NCBI RefSeq assembly: GCF_900112575.1
Contig: NZ_FOMH01000001.1
Location: 124,001-188,000, forward strand
DNA length: 64,000 bases
From: Flavobacterium phragmitis
GTDB lineage: Bacteria > Bacteroidota > Bacteroidia > Flavobacteriales > Flavobacteriaceae
Reading direction: 5' to 3'
Shown: positions 24,244 through 32,726 of the stretch, piece after piece
How positions within the stretch are numbered: position 1 is the first letter of the stretch
Layout: the number at the start of each line of letters is the position of its first letter
The notes under the pieces: model-generated
Database searches by the model: none
What the model was told of the DNA's origin: nothing
What the model saw: the letters and a program-made list of their open reading frames with translations, nothing else
Program-made: the position numbers and the translations under genes

Positions 24244-26115
24244 ATGAATTGTTTTTGGCTACAAAAAATATTAGATGAAGCGACTGACTTATCGAAATCC
24301 GATTGGTCAACAAATGCATATCAAAAAGCATTAGATGCCACAACTGAATTACAAATTGGTACTGATGATGATTATTTTCATGAGGTTTTATTAAGCAATT
24401 TTGAAAATGAAATCGAAAGTTTTGAAAAACTTTATTTAGTAAAATTTTTTGAATTTTTACATTTTTCAATTATTGGTGGAGAATGCTTTCATACTGATTT
24501 TTCAGATCTGATAAAAAAAACAATTACAATTTGTGGTAAATTTCAATTTGCAGAATTTAATGACGAAATTGACGAAGAAATTCAATTGTCATTAGAAAAT
24601 AAAATTCAGGAACTAGAACCTTTATCTGTATTAAAAAAATCATTACTTGAATTCCAATCAAGTTCTAATTTTCTATTGCGATTAATAGAGAATCCATCTC
24701 TAAATACACTTTTTGACTTGTCTGATCGCACTCAAGATATCTTAGATGAGTTAAAAAGCAATACATCATTCATTCAAAATGATCTAAAAAAGGAGTTACT
24801 TCTATCAGTAAAAAACAATTTAATTCTTTTAAGGAAAGATTTTTGCTTAAAATATGACATTCAAGATATAAAAACTTTACTTATCTCTAAAAACGAATTA
24901 GAAATTTGCAGTAAGTATTTCATAAGTACGCCAACTATCTCAAAAATATTAGAGTTGTTAATTGAAAAAAGTATCTTTTTAATTAGAAAACTTATAATTA
25001 GAAAAAACAAAGAAGATAATGTCCATAATGAAAATTACGTTTTCTTAGGAAAAGAATCAAACTTTGACCTTACAGCACATAAACTTAAACTTGAAGTTTT
25101 TAAAGATTGGGACCGATATTCTAAAAATCATTTTTTAAGTGAAGACAATCACGAAAAAACAATTATCCTTAAGCGTAATGCAAAAAAAATCATAGATATT
25201 GGAAAAGTTTGTGCTTTGGATTTTCATTCTTTAACAAAATATTACAAAGATCTTAATTCTAATTTTTCAAAGTTAACTAAACTTCTTGATGAAATACAAT
25301 CAATCCCTATTGATTCAACCTCTTTTGATAAATTCGCTTTAGATAAAATTAAAAATTATATATCTAACAATATATTTTCTGAAACAATAAAGAATATTTC
25401 TACTGAATCAAAAGTAGAAATTGTAGAAAATTTAATTGACTGTGAAATAGAAAAAATAGAAAAAATTCAAGATGATTCTTTCTTAAACAATTTCTTTCCT
25501 TATTATAAAATATGTGATTTTTTAAATAAATATATTGAAATAAAAATCACAGCACTTTCTTTAGACAGTCAAAATTCTAAATTTGATATTTTAGAAATTA
25601 AAAGATCTCACGAACTTTTACAAAAATACTTCAATATATTTAAAAAATATCTCAAATGGTCAAAAGTTCACTTAAATTACGCTTGTCAATTACCTTTTAA
25701 AGAGTGTATAAAAAAGCATAAAATTGATACCATTGAAATAAATGTATTTTCTTCTTCTACTTTCTCTCTTCCTATAGAATTTGAAAAATATGACGATTTC
25801 GAAAGATATACTGAAGCTTTTTTATTAAGAATTGATAATGAAATTAAAAGTTTAAATAATCTTGATGCATTTGTCAGCTTATTTAAAAAAGATAGAGATA
25901 AACTCCAAGAAGAAATCAGGAATAATTCTAACAAAAACATTGAATTATTAGGTATCTTTTCAGCAGTAATAGCATTACTGTTTCAAGGTGTAAACACGGC
26001 TCAGAGTCTTCAAACATTTGAACAAAAGATATTAACTTTTATAGCAATGTTTATAGTTTTAATTGCTTTTCTTCTTTTATTACATTATTTTGTTAATCAC
26101 AGAAAAAATAAATAG
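24244..26115 (+). CDS. Unknown 623-residue protein with two C-terminal membrane helices, candidate toxin/effector
   Basis: ATG at 24244 follows the Panacea gene stop by 3 bp; a TTG just before it is also in frame. Residues 1-560 are soluble, highly charged, Lys/Ile/Asn-rich and predicted helical, with no recognisable enzyme motif. Two hydrophobic helices close the protein, IELLGIFSAVIALLFQGV (about 565-582) and ILTFIAMFIVLIAFLLLL (about 595-612), with a tail of NHRKNK. Large helical sensor plus terminal membrane pair is a layout seen in membrane-acting toxins and anti-phage effectors, which fits the Panacea partner. The function is inferred from architecture and context only. Confidence 0.6.
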   Translation: MNCFWLQKILDEATDLSKSDWSTNAYQKALDATTELQIGTDDDYFHEVLLSNFENEIESFEKLYLVKFFEFLHFSIIGGECFHTDFSDLIKKTITICGKFQFAEFNDEIDEEIQLSLENKIQELEPLSVLKKSLLEFQSSSNFLLRLIENPSLNTLFDLSDRTQDILDELKSNTSFIQNDLKKELLLSVKNNLILLRKDFCLKYDIQDIKTLLISKNELEICSKYFISTPTISKILELLIEKSIFLIRKLIIRKNKEDNVHNENYVFLGKESNFDLTAHKLKLEVFKDWDRYSKNHFLSEDNHEKTIILKRNAKKIIDIGKVCALDFHSLTKYYKDLNSNFSKLTKLLDEIQSIPIDSTSFDKFALDKIKNYISNNIFSETIKNISTESKVEIVENLIDCEIEKIEKIQDDSFLNNFFPYYKICDFLNKYIEIKITALSLDSQNSKFDILEIKRSHELLQKYFNIFKKYLKWSKVHLNYACQLPFKECIKKHKIDTIEINVFSSSTFSLPIEFEKYDDFERYTEAFLLRIDNEIKSLNNLDAFVSLFKKDRDKLQEEIRNNSNKNIELLGIFSAVIALLFQGVNTAQSLQTFEQKILTFIAMFIVLIAFLLLLHYFVNHRKNK

Positions 26116-27058
26116 CAACAAAATAGTAAAACTGGTATACACCACATTCTTTACCAGCATTTTTGGATGTTTCGCCCAAAACGATTCCATACGAAATCCC
26201 TATTTCAAATCGTACGACGATAAAATTACGGCCAGTGTTTATTATTTAGACACTTCCAATAGTTTTCAGATTGCTTCAGATAATCCGGAAACCAAAATGT
26301 ATGTCAATCTTATTCCGAATCGAAGAGAACAAATTGGTTTTAACCTAAATTATAAAATCATAGATGTTGGTTTTGGTTTTGCACCTAAATTTTTGAGTCA
26401 AAACAAAGGCGATTCGCATTCCAAACATTTCAATTTCAATACCCGTTTTTATTTAAAAAAATGGATGCAGTCGTTCACTTATATCAATCAAAAAGGGTTT
26501 TATATTAAGGATGACAACATTACGGCACAACTGCCGAGTATGCGAACAATGAAAATCGGCGGATCGACGGCTTACGTTTTCAATGATAAATTTTCTTTTA
26601 AAACATTGGTCAGTCAAAACGAATGGCAGACCAAAAGTTCCGGAAGTTTCATTCCTACTTTCTCTTTTTATTACACCAATTTAGATTTAAATACGCCCGA
26701 TTCATCACCAGGAGATATTTATGTTTTTACGCTTGCTCCCTCCTACTTTTACAATTTTGTGATTAGCGATCGGGTTTTAATTGGCGCCGGACTGGCGCTG
26801 GGTGCTGGGCTGAATTTGATTGATAAAGACACCTCAGCTTTATATCAGGCCGATTTCAATTTAAAATTAGCCTACAACAAAGACCGTTTCTTTGCTTTCG
26901 CAACTCTTAATACCATTAGTTTTGCTCAGGATGATAAAGTCGATCCGAGATTAAATGATCATATTGTAACCTTAAAAATTTCTGCAGGTTATCGATTTGA
27001 TCCTCCCAAAAAAGTAAAAGAAGTTTATGACAAGGTGAATGATAAAATCGGGCTTTAA
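26090..27058 (+). CDS. DUF4421-family outer membrane protein with no ATG start
   Basis: The open frame has no ATG before its signal sequence KLVYTTFFTSIFGCFAQ; only TTG codons at 26063 and 26090 or rarer starts such as ATA at 26120 are available. The TTG at 26090 is chosen provisionally and overlaps the previous gene by 26 bp. The body (about 300 residues) is beta-rich with alternating aromatic strands and ends in a C-terminal strand, as in DUF4421 outer membrane beta-barrels. Composition is like the chromosome and unlike the upstream cassette. The natural start was probably cut off when the cassette inserted. Confidence 0.6.
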   Translation: MLITEKINSNKIVKLVYTTFFTSIFGCFAQNDSIRNPYFKSYDDKITASVYYLDTSNSFQIASDNPETKMYVNLIPNRREQIGFNLNYKIIDVGFGFAPKFLSQNKGDSHSKHFNFNTRFYLKKWMQSFTYINQKGFYIKDDNITAQLPSMRTMKIGGSTAYVFNDKFSFKTLVSQNEWQTKSSGSFIPTFSFYYTNLDLNTPDSSPGDIYVFTLAPSYFYNFVISDRVLIGAGLALGAGLNLIDKDTSALYQADFNLKLAYNKDRFFAFATLNTISFAQDDKVDPRLNDHIVTLKISAGYRFDPPKKVKEVYDKVNDKIGL

Positions 27059-27136
27059 AAAACCTACCAACTCATAATCAATAAGTTGTAAAAATTGCTT
27101 AAATTACATGGATTTACAAAACTTAAATTCATTATT

Positions 27137-28033
27137 ATGGCAAATGTGAACCAGGAACAATTAAATCGTATGCATTTTGGAAAAGGCTTTATCGCAGCAC
27201 TAGATCAAAGCGGCGGAAGCACACCAAAAGCATTATTACAATACGGCGTACAAGAAGACAGCTATTCTAACGACGAAGAAATGTACACGCTTGTACATGA
27301 AATGAGAACTAGAATTATTAAAAGTCCCGCTTTTGACAGCGAGTATATTTTGGGTGCTATTTTGTTTGAAAATACCATGGACCGTAAGATTGATGGTTTA
27401 TGGACTGCCGATTATTTATGGGAAAAGAAAAACATCGTTCCGTTTCTAAAAGTAGATAAAGGGCTTGCTGATCTTGCCAGTGGTGTTCAATTGATGAAAC
27501 CTATTCCAAATCTGGATGAATTGTTGACAAGAGCTGTAGAACGAAATGTTTTTGGAACTAAAATGCGTTCGGTAATTAAAGAAGCAAATCCAGACGGAAT
27601 TCGAGATATCGTAGAACAACAGTTCAGGGTTGGTTTGCAGATTTTCGAAAAAGGATTGATTCCGATTATTGAACCTGAAGTTGATATTTACAGCGCTGAC
27701 AAAGAAAAATCAGAGCAGATTCTGAAGGACGAAATCATAAAACAGCTAAATGCTCTTGACAAAAATGTGAGAGTAATGCTGAAATTATCTATCCCAACAG
27801 TGAATAATTTCTATGGCGAATTGATAACAGATCCGCATGTAGTTCGTGTTGTAGCATTATCGGGAGGATATTCCAGAGAAGATGCGAATACTAAACTGGC
27901 ACAAAACCACGGATTAATTGCCAGTTTTTCCAGAGCATTATCTGAAGGTCTCAGCGCAGGTCAATCTGATGATGATTTTAATGCCGTACTTGGCGAGACC
28001 ATAAAAACCATTTACAAAGCTTCTATTACTTAA
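27137..28033 (+). CDS. Class I fructose-bisphosphate aldolase
   Basis: 298 residues from ATG at 27137; an upstream in-frame TTG at 27095 is not needed. The opening [20 protein letters not shown] is typical of class I FBA, with later [12 protein letters not shown] and [10 protein letters not shown], whose lysine is the likely Schiff-base residue, and a GGYSREDAN segment. It cleaves fructose 1,6-bisphosphate in glycolysis or gluconeogenesis without metal. It is a single gene. Confidence 0.93.
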   Translation: MANVNQEQLNRMHFGKGFIAALDQSGGSTPKALLQYGVQEDSYSNDEEMYTLVHEMRTRIIKSPAFDSEYILGAILFENTMDRKIDGLWTADYLWEKKNIVPFLKVDKGLADLASGVQLMKPIPNLDELLTRAVERNVFGTKMRSVIKEANPDGIRDIVEQQFRVGLQIFEKGLIPIIEPEVDIYSADKEKSEQILKDEIIKQLNALDKNVRVMLKLSIPTVNNFYGELITDPHVVRVVALSGGYSREDANTKLAQNHGLIASFSRALSEGLSAGQSDDDFNAVLGETIKTIYKASIT

Positions 28034-28066
28034 AAGCTACTTTTAATCTGTGGGCATAATTATTTC

Positions 28067-28199
28067 AACACATAGAAACATAGTTTATTAGATGTAAAAA
28101 AGGCGTTTCACTTGCATTAATGCACATAGTTAGCTATGTGTGGAAACTAGTTTCTTCTACTCTCTTTTTTCAATATGAAAATCTATGTTTCTATGTGTT
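28067..28199. repeat. Long nested stem-loop family F
   Basis: AACACATAGAAACATAG (28067-28083) is perfectly inverted at 28183-28199. Inside the loop lie two more hairpins, CACATAG-TTAG-CTATGTG (28123-28140) and the 12-bp palindrome GAAACTAGTTTC (28143-28154). The arm repeats CATAG with 8-9-nt spacing. It lies 3' of the aldolase gene. Confidence 0.8.
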
Positions 28200-28248
28200 A
28201 AAACATTTTCGTTTTAATTTCATTAGCCACGATCTTTTATCTAAAAAA

Positions 28249-28280
28249 ATCCCCGAAACCTGACATTTCGGGGATTTTTG
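28249..28280. terminator. Bidirectional intrinsic terminator
   Basis: ATCCCCGAAA (28249-28258) and TTTCGGGGAT (28266-28275) form a 10-bp stem with T-rich flanks on both strands. It serves the aldolase on the plus strand and the 28290 gene on the minus strand. Confidence 0.85.
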
Positions 28281-28289
28281 TTTTGAGCT

Positions 28290-30161
28290 TTATTTTGAAC
28301 CCATCATATCGTCAGCCAGATCTAATGTCTGTAAAATGATGTTTTTATTGGTTTGCAAAGAGTTCAGTTTAAGGACAAACTTGAATTTATTATCAATCAG
28401 TTTTTTAGGAGATTCCATTGTAAAATCTGAAAACTGGCTTGCAAGTCTAGTCACTTTATTCATTTCATCTTCTTTAGCGTTTTGTCCGAAAGCTTTAACA
28501 GTCTGCGAAATATTCAGTTTTCCGAAGATTGCATTCTTGCTCAGATCTTTCTTTGATTCTTTCACAAAAGAACCGCTTCCCTGACTAAAATAATTTAATG
28601 TATTGCTTATCGCTACAACATCTTTATCTTTTAGGATATAAATATCGCCATATTCTTTAGTCCCTAAAATCTGGTAATAATTCCCAACTTGAGTCAGTAG
28701 TTTTTTGCGAACGCCTAACTGCAGCAATTTATCTCCAAAAGTTGGATGTGTGGAGGTAAAAACTACCGAAAACAACGGAATTGTCTTTTTCACTTTCTCT
28801 TCCGTTATTTTTTCCTCGTAATTTTCATCATAACCATATTTTTTGGTCATTACCTCAACTTCTTTCACATCGTATAAAAAAGCGCTTAAATCACCATCAA
28901 AAAGCTTTGCTGTGGCTTCTTCATCAACTATGGTCGAAATTAAATTGGTAATGATTCCAATATCCTCTTTTGTAAACTTTGGATTCTGAAACATATCTGT
29001 CATTAAAGATGGAAACTTTTCAAGTGCTGCTTTGGTGTTGATATGATAAGACATATATCCTAATGGTTTTTGAGCTGGGAAATAATTGAAGATGTTTTTG
29101 TTTATTTTTCGATCTCCAATTTTGCTTACTGCCTCAGCAATTTCTTTAGAATATTCTACAATTTCCTCGATTCTGGCATTATCATTATCAAAATAGAAAT
29201 CAAGGTTTATTCCTTTTACAAAATTCCCGAAGTTCTTCTGCATTGGCAGATATTTATCATAACCTCCAAAAAGTCTCATCGGATAACTATACGCAGCATA
29301 CAATGTCGAAATCATGCCGCCATAATCGACCCACGAAGAAATATCTGCTCCAATAGTAACCTTAGAAGAAGTTGGTGCTGTAAAACCATTTTCAAACAAA
29401 CGTTTTATAATTTCACTTTGGTTTTCCGCCAATTTTCTATCAAATTCTGCTTGCTCTACTGAATAGGCTTCGTAAGGATTTCCTTCATGCAAATAATCTT
29501 CCTGTACAGCATCTGTTGCGACAGCTGGCTCATTAAAAACTATTGGTTCTTCTTTAGCAGAAGGCTTTCCCATTTTTGGCGGACTTGGAACTGATACTGT
29601 TGGATCACCATAAGCTGGTGCTACAATGGTGTCATTTTCATAATAATCTACGACTGCAACAGAATCCATTGCTACAGTTGAAGTTTCGTTATAAAATTTT
29701 GTTGGAAGCCTTTTGGTCAATTCAAATATCATTAAATATTCATTGTTCCAAGCCAATGATTTTTTAACTCCTTTTGGCGTAAAAACGGAATATTTGCCAA
29801 AATCCTGAATTGTGTTATTCTCTGCTCCTGCTCCTAATTTATCTACTAGAAACTGATTAACAGCTTCTTTATTTTTTATCGGAATCGTAACCTGATAATA
29901 CGGAACGCTATCCAGAAAACTTCCATGAATGGTAATCTTCTGATCTAATTTGATAATGGAAGCGTATTTTCTGAGATCGAAATCAGGATTTTTACCTGTA
30001 TATTTAGTAATAATGGGATGATTCAGCACTTGATTAATATCTACTTTTTTCGAAAGCTGATTTCCGTTAAACTGTACAAAATAATCGTATTTATCCAAAT
30101 TGGCTTGACCAAAAGTCAGCGTTGAGGCGAATAATAAAAATAAAAAATAAAGCTGCTTCAT
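28290..30161 (-). CDS. Hypothetical secreted envelope protein
   Basis: 623 residues with a signal peptide (MKQLYFLFLLFASTLTFGQ). No enzyme motif was recognised. A Pro/Glu-rich linker at about 185-220 separates an N-terminal domain of about 165 residues from a larger C-terminal domain. It follows a small lipoprotein by 3 bp, so the two form an operon and probably a complex. Likely periplasmic or outer-membrane associated. Confidence 0.75.
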   Translation of the reverse strand: MKQLYFLFLLFASTLTFGQANLDKYDYFVQFNGNQLSKKVDINQVLNHPIITKYTGKNPDFDLRKYASIIKLDQKITIHGSFLDSVPYYQVTIPIKNKEAVNQFLVDKLGAGAENNTIQDFGKYSVFTPKGVKKSLAWNNEYLMIFELTKRLPTKFYNETSTVAMDSVAVVDYYENDTIVAPAYGDPTVSVPSPPKMGKPSAKEEPIVFNEPAVATDAVQEDYLHEGNPYEAYSVEQAEFDRKLAENQSEIIKRLFENGFTAPTSSKVTIGADISSWVDYGGMISTLYAAYSYPMRLFGGYDKYLPMQKNFGNFVKGINLDFYFDNDNARIEEIVEYSKEIAEAVSKIGDRKINKNIFNYFPAQKPLGYMSYHINTKAALEKFPSLMTDMFQNPKFTKEDIGIITNLISTIVDEEATAKLFDGDLSAFLYDVKEVEVMTKKYGYDENYEEKITEEKVKKTIPLFSVVFTSTHPTFGDKLLQLGVRKKLLTQVGNYYQILGTKEYGDIYILKDKDVVAISNTLNYFSQGSGSFVKESKKDLSKNAIFGKLNISQTVKAFGQNAKEDEMNKVTRLASQFSDFTMESPKKLIDNKFKFVLKLNSLQTNKNIILQTLDLADDMMGSK

Positions 30162-30164
30162 AAA

Positions 30165-30797
30165 TTAAGGCGTTAATTGTATTGTATTGTTCATTAAGGT
30201 CGATTTCTTGAAAACACTGTACATGCTTTGTTTCAGGAAAACCGTTTTATTGTTTTTAGAAATTTTACTATTCACATTATCAGCAGTTAAAACATCTCTA
30301 TCAAAAGTATAAATAGAAGTAATACTAGCTTCTTCCAGATCTTTCTTTTTCTTTGGATCGTTGACTACTTTTTCAGGAACTGGATAAGAGGCAATTCTTT
30401 CAAAAGTTTTACCGCTTCCGCTAAAGTGAATCTGATCGCGCTGATTGTTTATCGTATTTACAACAGCATTTAATGCTTTGAGATTAGCGTAGTTGAGTTT
30501 GATGATGAAAACATAATTGCTGAAATCGGTTTTGGTCGAAACATTTGAAATCCCGTCAATCTTCAAAGCCTTACTTTTAAAATCTTCCAGTTTCTGGGTA
30601 ATCTCTTGTTCATTCGGAATTTTAACGCCATCGACTTCTTCCAAAAAAATAGCCGATTTGGTTTTAAACCACGATTTCGAAAAATCAATCATCAAAGTAT
30701 ATTCACCACTTTGATCGTCGTGATGTTTAATTCTTTCTGTAATCTCGAAACAGCTTGTTAAGAGCAGACAGCACAATAAAGCGAGAATTTTCTTCAT
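30165..30797 (-). CDS. Hypothetical lipoprotein
   Basis: 210 residues. The signal MKKILALLCCLLLTSCFEI has lipobox LTSC (Cys16). The mature part is alpha/beta with strands YTLMIDFSKSWF and YVFIIKLNY. No family is recognised. First gene of a two-gene minus-strand operon with the 623-residue secreted protein, 3 bp apart. Confidence 0.75.
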   Translation of the reverse strand: MKKILALLCCLLLTSCFEITERIKHHDDQSGEYTLMIDFSKSWFKTKSAIFLEEVDGVKIPNEQEITQKLEDFKSKALKIDGISNVSTKTDFSNYVFIIKLNYANLKALNAVVNTINNQRDQIHFSGSGKTFERIASYPVPEKVVNDPKKKKDLEEASITSIYTFDRDVLTADNVNSKISKNNKTVFLKQSMYSVFKKSTLMNNTIQLTP

Positions 30798-30922
30798 ATT
30801 ACAAATTTAGATGTAATATTCTGAAAAACCATGCTTTAGTTCAAACAATAAAAATCTAAATTTTTAGATAATATTAACGGATTCTACAACAAGCTAAACG
30901 CCTTATTCTGTTCCTTTTTCTT

Positions 30923-30930
30923 TAACTTTG
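30923..30930 (+). promoter_or_regulatory. Putative -7 element of hemB
   Basis: TAACTTTG matches TAnnTTTG and would give a leader of about 125 nt that includes the AAAATCT tandem repeat. No good -33 TTG is seen. Confidence 0.45.
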
Positions 30931-31025
30931 CGCCACTCATAAAAAAGTGAGACAAACTTCAAAAAAATAAAAAACAACTACAATTTTAGAATAAGGATTT
31001 ATCAATCTGTTTTCAAATTCAGGTT

Positions 31026-31053
31026 AAAATCTAAAATCTAAAATCTAAAATCT
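31026..31053 (+). repeat. AAAATCT x4 tandem repeat before hemB
   Basis: Four exact 7-bp units end 8 nt before the hemB ATG, over the ribosome-binding region. Slippage could change leader length. Similar TCTAAAA phrases lie near 42957-42975. Confidence 0.85.
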
Positions 31054-31061
31054 AAATTTAT

Positions 31062-32057
31062 ATGTTCCCATTACAAAGAGGCAGAAGATTAAGAGTAAAT
31101 GAATCGATTCGTTCTTTAGTTCGCGAAACCAGTTTAAGTCCATCGGATTTTATGTTTCCAATGTTTATTGCTGAAGGAGAAAATGTAAAAGTAGAAATTC
31201 CATCAATGCCGGGAATTTTCAGAAGATCTATAGATTTAACAGTTGAAGAAGTAAAAGAACTTTATGATTTAGGAATTCGTGCTGTAAATATTTATGTAAA
31301 AGTCAGTGAAAACCTAAAAGACAATACTGGTAAAGAGGCTTGGAATTCTAACGGATTAATGCAGCAGGCAATTCGTGCCATAAAAGCCGCTTGTCCAGAA
31401 ATGATCGTTATGCCAGATGTGGCTTTAGACCCATATTCTATTTATGGTCATGACGGAATTATAACAAATGGCGATGTCGAAAACGACAGTACAGTTGATG
31501 CTTTAGTAAAAATGGCCATTTCGCACGCAGAAGCTGGTGCTGATTTTGTTGCGCCAAGCGATATGATGGACGGACGCGTTTTGCGCCTGCGCGAAGGTCT
31601 GGATGCTGCCGGATTTCAGAATGTTGGAATCATGAGCTATTCTGCTAAATATGCCTCTGCTTTTTACGGTCCATTTAGAGATGCTTTAGATTCTGCTCCA
31701 AAAGAAGCTGATGTTGTGGTTCCAAAAGATAAAAAAACATACCAAATGGATTATGCCAACCGCATCGAAGCAATCAAAGAAGCTTTGTCAGATGTAGAAG
31801 AAGGTGCAGATATGGTTATGGTAAAACCGGGAATCGCTTATTTGGATATTGTTCGCGAAATAAAAAATACTGTACATGTTCCTGTAACTGTATATCAGGT
31901 TTCTGGAGAATATGCTATGATTAAAGCGGCATCTGAAAGAGGATGGCTTGATCACGATAAAATTATGATGGAACAATTAATGTGCATCAAACGTTCTGGT
32001 GCCAATCTTATTTCGACATATTTTGCAAAAGAAGCAGCAATTTTATTAAACAAATAA
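31062..32057 (+). CDS. hemB: Delta-aminolevulinic acid dehydratase (porphobilinogen synthase)
   Basis: 331 residues. The metal region reads MPDVALDPYSIYGHDG, with Asp in place of the zinc-binding cysteines, so it is the Mg/K-type enzyme rather than the zinc type. The two Schiff-base lysines are in MSYSAKYASAFYGPFRDA and MVMVKPG. It condenses two 5-aminolevulinates to porphobilinogen. It is 8 kb from the main hem operon and 1 bp upstream of a cytochrome c gene, with which it is likely co-transcribed. Confidence 0.96.
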   Translation: MFPLQRGRRLRVNESIRSLVRETSLSPSDFMFPMFIAEGENVKVEIPSMPGIFRRSIDLTVEEVKELYDLGIRAVNIYVKVSENLKDNTGKEAWNSNGLMQQAIRAIKAACPEMIVMPDVALDPYSIYGHDGIITNGDVENDSTVDALVKMAISHAEAGADFVAPSDMMDGRVLRLREGLDAAGFQNVGIMSYSAKYASAFYGPFRDALDSAPKEADVVVPKDKKTYQMDYANRIEAIKEALSDVEEGADMVMVKPGIAYLDIVREIKNTVHVPVTVYQVSGEYAMIKAASERGWLDHDKIMMEQLMCIKRSGANLISTYFAKEAAILLNK

Positions 32058-32058
32058 A

Positions 32059-32457
32059 ATGAAAAAGATTTTATTCTTATCTGCTGTTCTAGCTTTTGCT
32101 TCTTGTAAAAAAGAAGGTTCTGAAAGTAAAGATCAAACAACAGAATCGTATTCTGAAGGAGAATCGGCTAAAGCGGCAACACCAGAAGCTTTAGGAAAAG
32201 AAATTTTTGAAGGAAGAGGAAACTGCACAGCCTGTCATCAACCCGATCAAAAGGTAATTGGGCCGAGTATCAAAGAAATCGCTAAGATTTATAAAGACAA
32301 AAAAGGCGACATGGTTACTTTCTTAAAAGGAAATGGAGAACCCATTGTTGATCCAAGTCAGTTTTCGGTAATGCAGACCAATTTTGCCATTACAAAAGAA
32401 ATGTCTGACGAAGATTTAAAAGCAATTGAAACGTATATCTACAGTCATTTGAAATAA
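32059..32457 (+). CDS. c-type cytochrome lipoprotein
   Basis: 132 residues. Signal with lipobox FASC (Cys16), an acidic Ser/Glu-rich tether, then heme motif Cys-Thr-Ala-Cys-His in GNCTACHQPDQKVIGPS. The probable distal methionine is in SVMQTNFAI. A single-heme class I cytochrome anchored in the envelope, likely an electron carrier in respiration. It starts one base after hemB. Confidence 0.9.
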   Translation: MKKILFLSAVLAFASCKKEGSESKDQTTESYSEGESAKAATPEALGKEIFEGRGNCTACHQPDQKVIGPSIKEIAKIYKDKKGDMVTFLKGNGEPIVDPSQFSVMQTNFAITKEMSDEDLKAIETYIYSHLK

Positions 32458-32466
32458 TGACAAATT

Positions 32467-32590
32467 ATGTTCCATAGGAACATTTCATCGGTAGAAAAAT
32501 TATGTGTAATCATTATTTTACGTTCCGTAGGAACGTTTAATTGACACCATTTTTTAACAATCCAAAATATAAAACGTTCCTACGGAACGT
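32467..32590. repeat. Cluster of three GTTCCnnnGGAAC palindromes
   Basis: ATGTTCC-ATA-GGAACAT (32467-32483), ACGTTCC-GTA-GGAACGT (32520-32536) and ACGTTCC-TAC-GGAACGT (32574-32590). The last two are inverted relative to each other by their central triplet. The family also occurs at 7548-7632. No transposase of this family is adjacent. Confidence 0.85.
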
Positions 32591-32670
32591 AAATAAATGG
32601 GGTGGGATAATATTATTTTTCTACTACGGAATGATAACTGGTGTCAAGTTTTTGAAAACAATACTATAGT

Positions 32671-32707
32671 AAAAGGGCTGTTCCGTAAAATCGAGACAGC
32701 CCTTTTT
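32671..32707. terminator. Bidirectional intrinsic terminator
   Basis: AAAAGGGCTGT (32671-32681) and ACAGCCCTTTT (32696-32706) form an 11-bp stem with a T tract to the right and A-rich sequence to the left. It lies between cytochrome c on the plus strand and the M13 peptidase on the minus strand. Confidence 0.85.
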
Positions 32708-32726
32708 TATATCATCAAAATTTAAA

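Noticed and set aside
23698..26115. Prophage
   Set aside because: Only two accessory genes, with no integrase, structural genes or attachment repeats visible at the borders.
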